Assembly (NCBI RefSeq): GCF_023701485.1
Contig: NZ_JAMQBK010000029.1
Location: 1 to 64,000 of the forward strand
Source: Aporhodopirellula aestuarii
Lineage (GTDB): Bacteria; Planctomycetota; Planctomycetia; Pirellulales; Pirellulaceae
Length of the DNA stretch: 64,000 bases
Direction: 5' to 3'
Numbering within the stretch: the stretch's first letter is position 1; the number at the start of each line of letters is the position of its first letter. This document shows positions 29,001 through 38,134 of the stretch, one piece after another. The position numbers were made by a program, and so were the translations under genes. The notes under the pieces were generated by a model, which was not told where the DNA came from, searched no databases, and was given only the letters and a program-made list of their open reading frames with translations.

Positions 29001-29796
29001 GGAATTGCGTCAGGAAGAGCTTCCCACGGAAGACGAATGGCAGGAAACCAAAAAACGCATAGCGGACCTGTTCGGCGATGATTTGTCACGCCTGTTGAAT
29101 GCTTCCAACTTGGCGGGCTTGGGCGAAAAGTTTTCAGACAACGGCGGTTACATCGCCAAGTTCAAAGCCGACTGCGATGCCCTGCCGAATCGCCTGCAAT
29201 TGATTCTGCACAAACTGGGTGTGAGTGAAGACGATGCGGCCCAGTGTGATCGAGTGAAGACGGCCAAGGCGGCCCGTGCTTTCTTCGATGCCGTCGAAGG
29301 TCAGGAACCAACGCCGTTGGTAAAGGCGATTGCTGCGTCCCGAATTGAAACTAGCGGCAAAGCACTGGGCCGCAGCATCAAGTCGGCGGCAACCGTACTG
29401 GCCAGCCTGCTGGAACCCAACCGCTGGGAATTGTTCGAGGCAGTGTCCGAGATCAACGACCGTCGCAAGACCGATGCAACTCTGTTGATCGATGATCTGC
29501 GTGACAGCCTGATGATGGATGAGTTCGCTCTGGCTGGCGGTCTTCCTGCAAAGTTGTCGGATGCCGAGGGCCGGGCCGTGAAGTTGTTGCGACCACCGAA
29601 GGTTGATCCCGGTCCTGCTCCGATCCCCGATCCTCCTCCCACGAAGCCCGGCTGGAAACGGCTGGATAGCGGTTCCACCGAACGCATGTCGGGAAGTGAC
29701 CTTTCGACCTTGACGGAAAAACTGGCTGCCAAGCTGGGAGACAATCCCAAGCGGCGTGTCACGATCCAATGGATATTGGAGGAAGCATCCGAATGA
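26062..29796 (+). CDS. pglY: PglY/BrxC-like P-loop ATPase (BREX)
   Basis: A 1244-residue BREX ATPase. Walker A is GSFGSGKSHFMAVLHL near residues 70-85 and a Walker-B-like strand is GLILFLDELILWLA near residue 275. The N-terminus (MSKLISELLDLPERVRKGDF) and the size match PglY, the BrxC relative of type 2 BREX. The family is required for phage exclusion, probably as an AAA+-type machine working with PglX and PglZ; the mechanism is not shown here. A proline-rich segment (PGPAPIPDPPPTKPGW) precedes the last ~50 residues. The final bases overlap the next gene by ATGA. Confidence 0.92.
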   Translation: MSKLISELLDLPERVRKGDFVLNLSKGVNEPQKTLDRYVVTPQLVECFNDSLNLIKTAVEADNSKAAYLHGSFGSGKSHFMAVLHLILQNNSDVRNVKELQSVCDTHKWVEDKKFLLVPYHMINAKDMETAIFGGYVDHVAELHPDAPLPGVFLADEIFDNARSHRSSLGDEKFFAELNKGKSGGDPSGGGGKPRFGKMKHAKLSSDGWDATSFEEALEAEPGSKERSLLVGDLVKNIFPAFRGIAHAKDEAYVELDEGLGILSAHAQSLGYDGLILFLDELILWLATNSGNLDFVQREANKLVKLVESKKSERPIPIISYVARQRDLRDLIGDTVSGIEQVNLSDILSHMEERFDMITLEDRNLPLIAQKRVLKTKNDACKAELSDGYEQAIKLQPEVMEILLARDGNKELFKQVYPFSPALIKSLIAISSALQRERTALKIMLEMLVKRRESLYVGDIVPLGDLWDVVADGDDTFSDVLRVRFAHAKKLYTNKLLPMLEEQHSVDLEVDQEKAKTDPEVARKFQAFENDNRLIKSLLLAALVEGEETLKDMTCAKLAALNHGNVKSRFSGREYQTVKNKFQDWSGLHGEIRLSGDATNPTVSLQLVGVDTDQIIKAARAYDRPGERQLKVKRMLLKSFGMPEQDNMFFAHKFNWRGTHRICDVLFENVRRTTDEALRSSGDDWKLVIDFPFDNEGMTPQEDIDRIEKFKEKGESHKTMIWLPEFFSTKTQTELGQLVIIDHLLRGNNLDQHASDLSSQDRETARTILESRQSALASKLQSIVEAAYGIRSVPHPGSLDDSYNITDSQFTSLFPSLSLQRPVGSTLGEAMEHLLDQALKHQYPKHPKFGQEIKVNKDLKDVLQVCQEAAHTQDGRIFVEDSRIRKALRNICDPLELGSMGETHFVLEGFWKTLFNKSLAASEKDNPDVADMKAWMGDDRGLPREIENLLIMVYAEQTNRAFVRFGGNFVPKLDDLPGELELRQEELPTEDEWQETKKRIADLFGDDLSRLLNASNLAGLGEKFSDNGGYIAKFKADCDALPNRLQLILHKLGVSEDDAAQCDRVKTAKAARAFFDAVEGQEPTPLVKAIAASRIETSGKALGRSIKSAATVLASLLEPNRWELFEAVSEINDRRKTDATLLIDDLRDSLMMDEFALAGGLPAKLSDAEGRAVKLLRPPKVDPGPAPIPDPPPTKPGWKRLDSGSTERMSGSDLSTLTEKLAAKLGDNPKRRVTIQWILEEASE

Positions 29797-31505
29797 ACTT
29801 GGAGCAGCTTCGAGACAAACTTGCTGAACTGCGAGATTTACCTACCGAAACAGAGTGGGCAGAGTTCAAGCAAAACAATTCTGATCCGCAGATGATTGGG
29901 GAATACCTGTCTGCGATCTCGAATGCTGCCGCGCTTGAAAGTCAGGCTTTTGGCTACATCGTCTGGGGTATCGAAGATGGTACGCACAACATCGTTGGAA
30001 CGACCTTCAAGCCTCGCCAACAAAAGGGCCACGGCAATGAGGATTTGGAACCGTGGCTGAACAAACTTCTGGCTCCACGCATCAACTTCCGCATCTTTGA
30101 GTTCGACTCAGAAGACGGACTTCCGATGGTGATGTTCGAGGTGCAGGCTGCGAACACTGCTCCCGTTGCTTTTTCTGGGCGCCGTTATGTACGTGTGGGA
30201 AGTCACAAGAAACCGTTAGCAGAGCATCCCGAAAAAGAACGCAAGCTTTGGGAGATTGTCTCCGGTCCCGCCGTCGATTGGTCAGCAGGAATTTGCGAAG
30301 GGGCAACCATTAACAACCTGGACCCCAATGCGATTCACCGTGCACGCAGCGAATATGCAGAACGATTTGAAGGCGATCCCAAGAAAGCTCATTTGGCAAA
30401 AGAGGTTTGGGAATGGGACGATGTTACTTTCTTGAACAAGATTAAAGTCGCGATCGATGGACAATTGACTCGGGCTGCATTGATTCTATTGGGCAAAGAA
30501 GAATCAACTCATCATGTAGCACCTGCTCAGCCTCGAATGACTTGGATTTTGAAAGATGACGAAAACGTTGAGCAGGATTACCGTCATTACGATCCGCCGT
30601 TTTTGTTGGCGGTCGATGAACTGCTGGATAATATCCGCAACCTTACCGTTCGCTATTTGCCGGACGGGACTTTGTTTCCTATTAACGTCAGCCAGTACGA
30701 CCCATGGGTGATGCGAGAGACTCTACACAATTGCATTGCTCACCAAGACTATTCAAAGGCGGGTCGCATCATTGTCATCGAACAACCCGATTCGCTGTTG
30801 TTTACGAACTTGGGTGCGTTCTATCCCGGTAGCGTCGAGGAGGTCGTTGTCCGTGATAGTCCGCAGGAATACTCGGCCAATCCTCGTCTCGCCCAGGCGA
30901 TGGTCAATTTGAACATGATCGACACGATTGGCAGCGGGATCAAACGAACGTTACGCATTCAGCGGGATCGTAACTTTCCCCTGCCAACTTACGACCTGAG
31001 TGATCCCGAACGAGTGAAGGTCCGCTTGATTGGTCAGATTCTGGACCCGAATTACACACGTATGCTGATGAGCCAGACGGGCTTGGATCTTCTGGACGTG
31101 ATCGCACTGGATAAAGTGCAAAAAGCGCAGCCTATCAACGACAAGGAAGCAAAGTCTCTGCGTGGCAAGAGGCTGATCGAAGGCCGCAGGCCGAATGTTC
31201 ATGTCTCCGCTGATGTAGCGGCTGCGACGGACACGATGGTGGACTATTTGCGTCGTCGAGGAATTGATCGCGAATACTGTCAGAAAATGATTCTCGATTT
31301 ACTTGGCAAGGGACCAGCCAAACGGAACGAAATCGACCGACTGCTGCTCGATCGGCTTTCAGACGCTTTGGATGAGACGCAGCGAAAGACGTTCATCATG
31401 AATTTGCTGCAAGACATGCGAAAAGCGGAGTTGATTGACAGCGAAGGGAGAGGTGCAGGTTCCGTTTGGCAATTGCATTCCTCCGGCACGAAAGGGGAGG
31501 AATAG
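29793..31505 (+). CDS. AlbA_2 / HATPase_c_4 protein inserted in BREX operon
   Basis: A 570-residue protein of the RecG-like/Schlafen-AlbA_2 group. Residues ~15-130 form the AlbA_2 domain (ETEWAEFKQNNSDPQMIGEY, then GYIVWGIEDGTHNIVG, then YVRVGSHKKP). Residues ~300-400 form the HATPase_c_4-like part (RETLHNCIAHQDYSKAGRI, then GSGIKRTLRIQRDRNFPLP). A winged-helix C-terminus is likely. Proteins of this type act as transcription regulators or as partners of defence islands. The start at 29793 is set by the ATGA overlap with pglY, implying coupled translation. It is not one of the six canonical BREX-2 genes, so it is accessory cargo or the operon's regulator. Confidence 0.85.
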   Translation: MNLEQLRDKLAELRDLPTETEWAEFKQNNSDPQMIGEYLSAISNAAALESQAFGYIVWGIEDGTHNIVGTTFKPRQQKGHGNEDLEPWLNKLLAPRINFRIFEFDSEDGLPMVMFEVQAANTAPVAFSGRRYVRVGSHKKPLAEHPEKERKLWEIVSGPAVDWSAGICEGATINNLDPNAIHRARSEYAERFEGDPKKAHLAKEVWEWDDVTFLNKIKVAIDGQLTRAALILLGKEESTHHVAPAQPRMTWILKDDENVEQDYRHYDPPFLLAVDELLDNIRNLTVRYLPDGTLFPINVSQYDPWVMRETLHNCIAHQDYSKAGRIIVIEQPDSLLFTNLGAFYPGSVEEVVVRDSPQEYSANPRLAQAMVNLNMIDTIGSGIKRTLRIQRDRNFPLPTYDLSDPERVKVRLIGQILDPNYTRMLMSQTGLDLLDVIALDKVQKAQPINDKEAKSLRGKRLIEGRRPNVHVSADVAAATDTMVDYLRRRGIDREYCQKMILDLLGKGPAKRNEIDRLLLDRLSDALDETQRKTFIMNLLQDMRKAELIDSEGRGAGSVWQLHSSGTKGEE

Positions 31506-31508
31506 TGC

Positions 31509-32318
31509 ATGCAATTTCCTGCGAAAAATCCGAACGCTGCCGTAACTCCCCGTTTGTGCTGTACTTGCGAATTGCATTCGACGGAGTGGTTGCTGGAAAC
31601 TATGCCATTCTCATCCAAAACCATGCGTTTTGCGAATGGCATAAACGCAGTTCGTTCGCCGATACACATAGCATTTCCATGCCATTCCCATCTCCCAGGA
31701 TCGACACAAGTCCTTTCAGTGCAACAGTTTGCGAATGGCATACCCCGAGGCTTTCGATCACGCTATGCCATTCAGAATGCCATTCAGGGCCAACTCCAAG
31801 GACTGCAGTCCCGTCGAACTTCTGCTCGGGCGGTGAACTCGATCATGACAGCCGCCTACTGGGAGATCGGTCGTCGGATTGTGGAGTTAGACCAAGGCGG
31901 AACCACAAAGGCCGAATATGGCGCAGAAGTTGTGAAACGTCTTTCGAGTGACCTGACATCGAGGTTTGGTCGAGGCTTCTCAAAGCGAAATGTCGAGCAA
32001 ATGCTTCGTTTTTCCTTGGCTTGGCCAATTGCGCAGACACTGTCTGCGCAATCTACTGGCGGTCCAATTCCCCAGACAGCGTCTGAGGAGTCTTCAGCGG
32101 CAACAATTCAGACGCCGTCTGAAAAATCGCCAACACTGTCGGCGAATTTGCAAATTGTTGCTGGAGAGGCCGTCGCTCACTATTCACTGGAAGGCCTGCC
32201 TAACAAAGTGATGACCAGCCAATACAAACTTGCTTTGCCTGAGAAAAAACTGTTGGAGGGAGAGCTTGAACGAACCAAGCGAGCCATCGAAACTCAAGCA
32301 TCGTCGAATGACAAATAA
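31509..32318 (+). pseudogene. DUF1016 (YhcG-like) nuclease with internal deletion
   Basis: The frame is 269 codons, but only two parts of a DUF1016 protein are present: the N-terminal helical domain (residues ~105-175, IMTAAYWEIGRRIVELDQGG, SKRNVEQMLRFSLAWP) and the extreme C-terminal strand (residues ~225-262, YSLEGLPNKVMTSQYKLALP). The PD-(D/E)xK nuclease core between them is missing and replaced by a Ser/Thr/Pro/Gln-rich linker. The first ~80 residues are unlike the family and overlie a cluster of 9-bp palindromic repeats. A ribosome site (GGGGAGG) precedes the ATG, so the shortened protein might still be made, but nuclease activity is not expected. Confidence 0.7.
31602..31785. repeat. 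Six copies of a 9-bp motif in both orientations
   Basis: ATGCCATTC occurs at 31602-31610, 31679-31687, 31765-31773 and 31777-31785; its complement GAATGGCAT at 31634-31642 and 31733-31741. Both complement copies are preceded by TTTGC, giving TTTGCGAATGGCAT. The cluster underlies the non-conserved start of the DUF1016 remnant and could form hairpins or bind a regulator. Confidence 0.8.
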
Positions 32319-32321
32319 CAA

Positions 32322-35015
32322 ATGACAAATCTCAATACCCAACAACTAAAATCGATCTGCGAAGACCTATGGGAAGAGGACGCTGATGCAGCAGCGTTTG
32401 GCCTACATGTGTCGCCTTCCGTGAAAGGACCTCCGGAGGTGGAGTTCGAGTTTGGTATTGCGCATGTCCTGCGAGCGGACAATGTGTTTCAGATTCGGGA
32501 AGCACTTCTGGAAGCCGAAGAAAAGAATGACCGTATCATCTTGCTGACGAAGCTTCAGCAGGGCGATTTGGGACATGATGTCGTAGCACGTCTGGCTCGC
32601 AGCCGACTGTTCCCCTTCAATCATGTTGCCAGTTTGTGTTCGTTGTTCAAAGCAAAGGAACTGGACCGCTCTATTTGTGATCCCGGTATTGCCAACGCAC
32701 TACTGGAATACTCTCCTCGTGACGGCTACCCACCTGTGTCGGCAGGCGTCTTGGATGCTGGGACAGTCTGGAGTGCATTGTGTCGTCAAGTCTTTGATAT
32801 GGGAGACCGTGAACCCGATTTGGTCAGCCTGTTGTTGTGGGCGACAAAGGACCACGGCCCCAAACGGTACATCGAAGCCACCAATGAACTGAAGGGCAGC
32901 TTGCGTCGCCGACTGCACACCAGACTCGGGGATGCAGCCGACGCCATCCTGCGAATGGTTGACAGTGGAGCTGGTAGAGACGCCGTTGCGTTGGCCGTGA
33001 CCTGTCAGGTTATTTTTGGCAGCGGCGATGAACCCGTTCTGGATGCAGCAGCAGCTAGACTGGAACAGTACCACCAGAACAAAACGATTTCAAAAGCCAT
33101 TGGTCGGATGCTGGGTGAATTGGCCATTGACGCCATCGCCGACTTGGATCGCCGGGAAGATCCGCGAATTGCCCAGAGCCATCTGGAGCGGGCCGACGCA
33201 TTGCTGGAACAGTTTCAATGCAAGGACCACTCCTATCGAAACGGACTGTCTCGACATGGCTACGAGCAGCGGCTCATTCGTTTTGGCCAGCACATCAAAC
33301 GGGCAATCGCCAAGCCCAGCGAAGTAGCGATTGCGGAATGCGAACAGCATCAGGAGTGCGTGGCCAATCACCGAATTGGAAAACAACCGCGCTACGCCGA
33401 GCAGGTTTCACGAACGGAGATGGCCGTTCGCCTTATTCGCTGGCTCAACCAACCGTTGCCCAAGGTCACTTCCTTTGCTGATCAGTCGAACGCTTACGTC
33501 AAAGAATTAGCGTTCGCCGATTGGGCACGGGAAGCGGTATGCCGAGGTGAAGACATTCCCGAAGTATCGGATGCCTACATCGCTCTGGATGCGGCAGTTT
33601 CGAAACGGCAACGTGGCTTTGCGGAGTCGTTCGCCAAAGGGTTGGCGGACTGGTCGTCAGTCGGATCAACCAGCATCGGCGTGATCGGTGTCGAGCATGT
33701 TCTGGAAGAAGTGGTTGCCAAAGTCGTGGCCCAAAAGAACCGTGTGCTGATAATCGTGCTGGACGGCATGAGTTGGGCGGTTTGTCACGAGTTGCTGGAA
33801 GACATCCGGCAGGATCACTGGTTTGAATCCACCTTCGACGAAGACTCGGCCATTCCACATCCGGTTATCGCCACGGTGCCGAGTGAGACGAGGTATTCAC
33901 GAACGAGCCTGCTATCTGGCGAATTGACCGATGGCGATCAGACGAAGGAACGACGCAACTTCAAAGAGAATCCAGCCCTCGTCGATTGTTCGGATCGTCG
34001 CAAGCCTCCAATTTTGTTCCACAAGAAGGACATCACCGAAGGCAGTCGAGGGGCGGTTTCCGAAGAAGTTAGCAAGGCTCTTCTCGATGACAAACAGAAT
34101 GTTGTCGGGGTTGTGATCAACGCTATCGATGATCGCTTGGCGAATGCTCAACAGATTCGTGACAACTGGTCGATCAGCCGCATCAACCCGCTGGGAGCGT
34201 TGTTGCGGTTGGCCAGAGATTCAGGGCGAGTGGTTGTCTTGGCCAGTGATCATGGTCACGTTTGGCATCGAGCCGACGCACAGTTCGATCCATCCACCGA
34301 GGGCAGTCGTTGGCGTCAGAACGATAGTGACTGCAAAGACGGCGAGCTTGTTGTTTCGGGCAAGCGTGTCATTCCGGCTGACAGCATCATCGTCCCATGG
34401 ACGGAAACGATTCACTACAAACGAAAACAACATGGGTATCACGGCGGAGCGACTCCACAGGAAATGGTGTGCCCGCTGGTCCTGCTCACCGACAGAAGCA
34501 GCGACTATTCCAATTTGAAACGGTGCGCCTACCCGTTTCCCGATTGGTGGTCGCCTGCTCCCGTGGCATCACCTGTGGAATACGAGCCGGTCGTTCATGT
34601 GGCTGTGCCTTCTGGCCCACCCACGCTGTTTGACAATTTGGAGCCGGATGAGCCACCGGTGAAGGCACCGACACAACCCGCTCCAGTTGAAGTGCTGCCA
34701 GCCAGTGCAGACTGGATTGATCGACTGCTGGCGTCTCAGGCATACAAGGATCAGAAATCTAAGATCAAGAGACACCCACCACAGGATTCGGTCATCCGTC
34801 AGGTTCTTGAAACACTGAATGCGGCAGGAGGTTTCCTGACGCCCGGTGCGTTCATCAAAGAAACCAGTATGCCTGCTGCACGGCTCGATCAGGTGATTGC
34901 CAATATCCGGCGAGTCCTGAATGTGGATGGATACGAGATCCTCGTGATTGATCGCACGGAAAACAAAGTGGAATTGAATATCGCCAAGTTGAAACGACAG
35001 TTTGACGTTGAGTAA
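32322..35015 (+). CDS. pglZ: PglZ, alkaline-phosphatase-fold BREX protein
   Basis: An 897-residue PglZ protein. The alkaline-phosphatase-like PglZ domain starts near residue 475 with VLIIVLDGMSWAVCHELLED, where the Asp is the expected metal ligand, and includes ASDHGHVWHRAD near residue 645. The N-terminal half is helical and contains no other recognised motif. PglZ with PglX defines BREX and is thought to act as a phosphatase or metal-dependent enzyme linked to methylation control. It begins four bases after the DUF1016 remnant and ends two bases before brxD. Confidence 0.92.
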   Translation: MTNLNTQQLKSICEDLWEEDADAAAFGLHVSPSVKGPPEVEFEFGIAHVLRADNVFQIREALLEAEEKNDRIILLTKLQQGDLGHDVVARLARSRLFPFNHVASLCSLFKAKELDRSICDPGIANALLEYSPRDGYPPVSAGVLDAGTVWSALCRQVFDMGDREPDLVSLLLWATKDHGPKRYIEATNELKGSLRRRLHTRLGDAADAILRMVDSGAGRDAVALAVTCQVIFGSGDEPVLDAAAARLEQYHQNKTISKAIGRMLGELAIDAIADLDRREDPRIAQSHLERADALLEQFQCKDHSYRNGLSRHGYEQRLIRFGQHIKRAIAKPSEVAIAECEQHQECVANHRIGKQPRYAEQVSRTEMAVRLIRWLNQPLPKVTSFADQSNAYVKELAFADWAREAVCRGEDIPEVSDAYIALDAAVSKRQRGFAESFAKGLADWSSVGSTSIGVIGVEHVLEEVVAKVVAQKNRVLIIVLDGMSWAVCHELLEDIRQDHWFESTFDEDSAIPHPVIATVPSETRYSRTSLLSGELTDGDQTKERRNFKENPALVDCSDRRKPPILFHKKDITEGSRGAVSEEVSKALLDDKQNVVGVVINAIDDRLANAQQIRDNWSISRINPLGALLRLARDSGRVVVLASDHGHVWHRADAQFDPSTEGSRWRQNDSDCKDGELVVSGKRVIPADSIIVPWTETIHYKRKQHGYHGGATPQEMVCPLVLLTDRSSDYSNLKRCAYPFPDWWSPAPVASPVEYEPVVHVAVPSGPPTLFDNLEPDEPPVKAPTQPAPVEVLPASADWIDRLLASQAYKDQKSKIKRHPPQDSVIRQVLETLNAAGGFLTPGAFIKETSMPAARLDQVIANIRRVLNVDGYEILVIDRTENKVELNIAKLKRQFDVE

Positions 35016-35017
35016 TT

Positions 35018-36334
35018 ATGGAAGTTAGTCCCGAAAAACGACGAGAGATCATTTCCGCTCTGAGGAAGGGCACGGTTCCACAGCGTGGACTGGACTTTCT
35101 GGCAGTCGGCCTAAGTCCATTTGAGGAGACCATTAAGTCTGAACTCAACGAAGTGTCTGAAGGCGGTGCCATCTTCAAAGCGGTGCGTGGTGAGTATGGC
35201 TGCGGCAAAACCTTCTTTGGGCGTTGGGTTCAGGAACAAGCAAAGCTGAACGGTTTCGCCACCGCCGAGGTGCAAATCAGCGAAACAGAAACGCCGCTGC
35301 ACAAACTGGAGACTGTATATCGTCGAGCCATGGAACAACTTTCGACGGCAGATTGCTTTCTGGGTGCCTTCCGCTCGGTCATCGATGGTTGGTTTTATGG
35401 ACTGGAAGAAGACGTTCTGGCCGAAGGCACGATTGACCCCAACGATGTTGAAACGCTGGCCGAGAAGTCGGACGAGTTGCTTGAACAACGACTCGTTGAA
35501 ATCACACGGGCGACTCCTCAGTTTTCCGCTGCACTACGCTCCTATCGAGCCGCTCAGCGTGCCAATGATCACGCCACGGCAGAAGGACTAGCGGGATGGC
35601 TGGCAGGACAGCCGCATATCTCTGCTTCGGTCAAGCGAACAGCGGGAGTCAAAGGGGACGTAGATCACTTCGCAGCATTGAGTTTCCTTCGTGGGTTGCT
35701 GCTGATCCTGAAGGACTCCGGGTATTCCGGGTTGGTGTTGGTGCTGGATGAGATCGAGACGATTCAACGTGTTCGGTCTGACGTTCGTGAAAAGGGCTTG
35801 AATGCGCTGCGGCAGTTGCTTGACGACGTGGATGGTGGCCGCTTTCCGAATCTATATCTGGCAATCACCGGTACTCCCGCTTTCTACGATGGTCCGCAAG
35901 GAATTCAGCGACTTGAGCCGTTAGCACAACGGCTGCATGTGGATTTTCGGAAGGATGGTCGGTTTGACAACCCACGAGCCGTGCAATTGCGACTCACTGC
36001 TTTCGACAAAGAACGACTAGTTGAAGTTGGGACGAAAGTTAGAGACTTATACGCCGCTGATTGTTCCGCCCCGGATCGAGTGCGACGTTTGGCGAACGAT
36101 AGTTACATTGAAACCCTAGCTCATGCGATGGCAGGAAAACTTGGTGGCAAAGTTGGGATTGCTCCACGTTTGTTTCTAAAGAAGCTGGTTACTAACGTTC
36201 TCGATCTCATCGATCAGAACGATGACTTTGATCCACTCGTAGACTACGAGCTAACCGTGTCCACCAGTGAAATGACCAGCGTTGAGCGAGAGGCTCAAGC
36301 GAAGACCGTTGATGACATCGAGTTGGATATCTAA
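35018..36334 (+). CDS. brxD: BrxD-type ATP-binding protein (BREX type 2)
   Basis: A 438-residue P-loop ATPase of the DUF2791/BrxD family. The start MEVSPEKRREIISALRKGTV is typical, Walker A is GEYGCGKTFFGR near residues 56-67, and Walker B is GLVLVLDEIETIQ near residue 240. BrxD is one of the genes that distinguish type 2 BREX. Translation is probably coupled to pglZ, as only AT separates the pglZ stop from the ATG. Near the C-terminus ARLFLKKLVTN-like helices could be a winged-helix part. Its biochemical job is not established. Confidence 0.92.
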   Translation: MEVSPEKRREIISALRKGTVPQRGLDFLAVGLSPFEETIKSELNEVSEGGAIFKAVRGEYGCGKTFFGRWVQEQAKLNGFATAEVQISETETPLHKLETVYRRAMEQLSTADCFLGAFRSVIDGWFYGLEEDVLAEGTIDPNDVETLAEKSDELLEQRLVEITRATPQFSAALRSYRAAQRANDHATAEGLAGWLAGQPHISASVKRTAGVKGDVDHFAALSFLRGLLLILKDSGYSGLVLVLDEIETIQRVRSDVREKGLNALRQLLDDVDGGRFPNLYLAITGTPAFYDGPQGIQRLEPLAQRLHVDFRKDGRFDNPRAVQLRLTAFDKERLVEVGTKVRDLYAADCSAPDRVRRLANDSYIETLAHAMAGKLGGKVGIAPRLFLKKLVTNVLDLIDQNDDFDPLVDYELTVSTSEMTSVEREAQAKTVDDIELDI

Positions 36335-36344
36335 GGAACGCAAT

Positions 36345-38051
36345 ATGGAATACCGTCCCGTCCGAGTGAGTGATCTCATTCGTGAAATTAACAAAGACAT
36401 CTACCTTCCGGCGATTCAACGAGAATTCGTTTGGAAGCCTGAGAAGGTTGCACGTTTGTTTGACTCGATCATGGGTGACTTTCCCATCGGCTCGTTTCTT
36501 TTCTGGAAACTCAAGCTGGAGAACAAGGATAAATGGCCGATCTACGAGTTCATTCGAGCCTTCGATGATGAATCTCCGCATAATCCATCTGCGAATCTGG
36601 CAGGAATCACCAGAGACATCACGCTCGTACTGGATGGGCAACAGCGAATCACATCGCTTTACCTTGGGTTGAAAGGCAGTTACCGATACTTCTATTACCG
36701 CTGGAAAAAGACTCGGCTGTACCTCAATCTTTTAAAAGCTCCGATTCCCGATGAGGAGAACCCCGAAGATCTGACCTATGAGTTTGCGTTTCGAGAAGAC
36801 GAAACGTCAGACAAGAATATGGAAGGCGAACAGCTTTGGTATTTAGTTGGTCGAATTCTGGATCACGAGGACGCAGAGGATGCGAAAGCCAATGTCAAGG
36901 ATGAACTGGGAGAACTCACCGATGACCAGCGAGATACTGCAAACAAGTTGATTGGTCGACTGCACAGTCGCATTCACACGGTTCTCGTCGGGAACTACTA
37001 CGAGGAGCACGACCAGAACCCCGAGAAAGTGTTACAGATTTTCGTCCGAGCTAACTCGGCGGGACAATCGCTCGAATACTCGGATTTGCTACTTGCGACT
37101 GCGACTGCGAAGTGGGAGTCACGGGACGCCCGCCAAGAAATCCACCAGTTCACAGACTCAATTAACGAATTTGGGAATGGCTACAAGTTCGGAAAGGATT
37201 TCGTTCTCAAGGCGAGCCTATACCTCACTGAAGACTTGCCAATTCAGTACAAGGTCAAAAACTTTACAAGGCCCAACTTGGCAAAGATCGAAGCGAATTG
37301 GGATACCATCAAAGAGTCGTTGACGACGACTGTTCGGTTGATGGCGAGGTTTGGATTCAGCGCCAAGAACATTGTTGCCCCACTCGGAGTGTTGCCGATT
37401 GCGCTCTTTGTAATGAAGCAGGCCAGCAAGAGTTTCGACACCTCATCAAGCGAGAGCGATGCTGTAGCTCAGGTCGCACTAAGACGCTGGTTTATCTTCG
37501 GCACACTCAAGAATGCGTTCGGCAGTTCGTCTGATACGACGTTGACTCGCCTTCGTGATATTCTTCAAAATTGCGATACGTCTTCTTCGTTTCCAGCCGA
37601 CGATCTGTATCAGTCGTTGGAAATTGAACCTCACCTGAACGATGCAGAGATCGAGAGGATTCTGGGCCACCAGTATCAGGGCCGTTATACCTATCTTGTG
37701 CTTTCGCTCCTCTATCCCGACCGAGACTGGAAGAACGCCGTGTTCCATGAGGATCACATCTTCCCCCAGTCCGAATTCCAGGTCCGCAAACTCCGCAAGC
37801 GTGGTTATGACGAACCGAAGGTTGAAGCATACATGGAACGATTCAACACTCTTTGCAACTTGGAACTCTTGACTGACACGGAGAACATGTCGAAGAGTGC
37901 GACACCCTTCGACCAGTGGCTCACCACAAGAGATGCCGATTTCCGCAAACGACACATGATCCCGGAACTGGATTCGTACACATTTGATGACTTTCTCGAA
38001 TTCACTGAGGCCCGAACGCAAATGATTTCCGATGCGTTGCGAAACCTTTAA
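36345..38051 (+). CDS. DUF262-DUF1524 (GmrSD-type) restriction protein
   Basis: A 568-residue single-chain GmrSD-like protein. The N-terminal DUF262 domain has YLPAIQREFVWKPEKVARLF and the NTP-binding/ParB-like motif LVLDGQQRITSLY near residue 105. The C-terminal DUF1524 domain is an HNH nuclease with FHEDHIFPQSEF near residue 470 and the Asn block FNTLCNLELLTDTENMSKS. Type IV enzymes of this group cut phage DNA carrying modified cytosines. The ATG at 36345 is chosen for AAGGAACG just upstream; the longer frame runs inside brxD. Lying between brxD and brxHI, it could add defence against phages whose modified DNA escapes BREX. Confidence 0.9.
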   Translation: MEYRPVRVSDLIREINKDIYLPAIQREFVWKPEKVARLFDSIMGDFPIGSFLFWKLKLENKDKWPIYEFIRAFDDESPHNPSANLAGITRDITLVLDGQQRITSLYLGLKGSYRYFYYRWKKTRLYLNLLKAPIPDEENPEDLTYEFAFREDETSDKNMEGEQLWYLVGRILDHEDAEDAKANVKDELGELTDDQRDTANKLIGRLHSRIHTVLVGNYYEEHDQNPEKVLQIFVRANSAGQSLEYSDLLLATATAKWESRDARQEIHQFTDSINEFGNGYKFGKDFVLKASLYLTEDLPIQYKVKNFTRPNLAKIEANWDTIKESLTTTVRLMARFGFSAKNIVAPLGVLPIALFVMKQASKSFDTSSSESDAVAQVALRRWFIFGTLKNAFGSSSDTTLTRLRDILQNCDTSSSFPADDLYQSLEIEPHLNDAEIERILGHQYQGRYTYLVLSLLYPDRDWKNAVFHEDHIFPQSEFQVRKLRKRGYDEPKVEAYMERFNTLCNLELLTDTENMSKSATPFDQWLTTRDADFRKRHMIPELDSYTFDDFLEFTEARTQMISDALRNL

Positions 38052-38134
38052 TTTTGGGAGCATTTCAACAGCGGTGATCCATATCACTGTTGACCCTGAA
38101 GTTATCGTGTCCAACATGAATAAAAAAGGAACTG

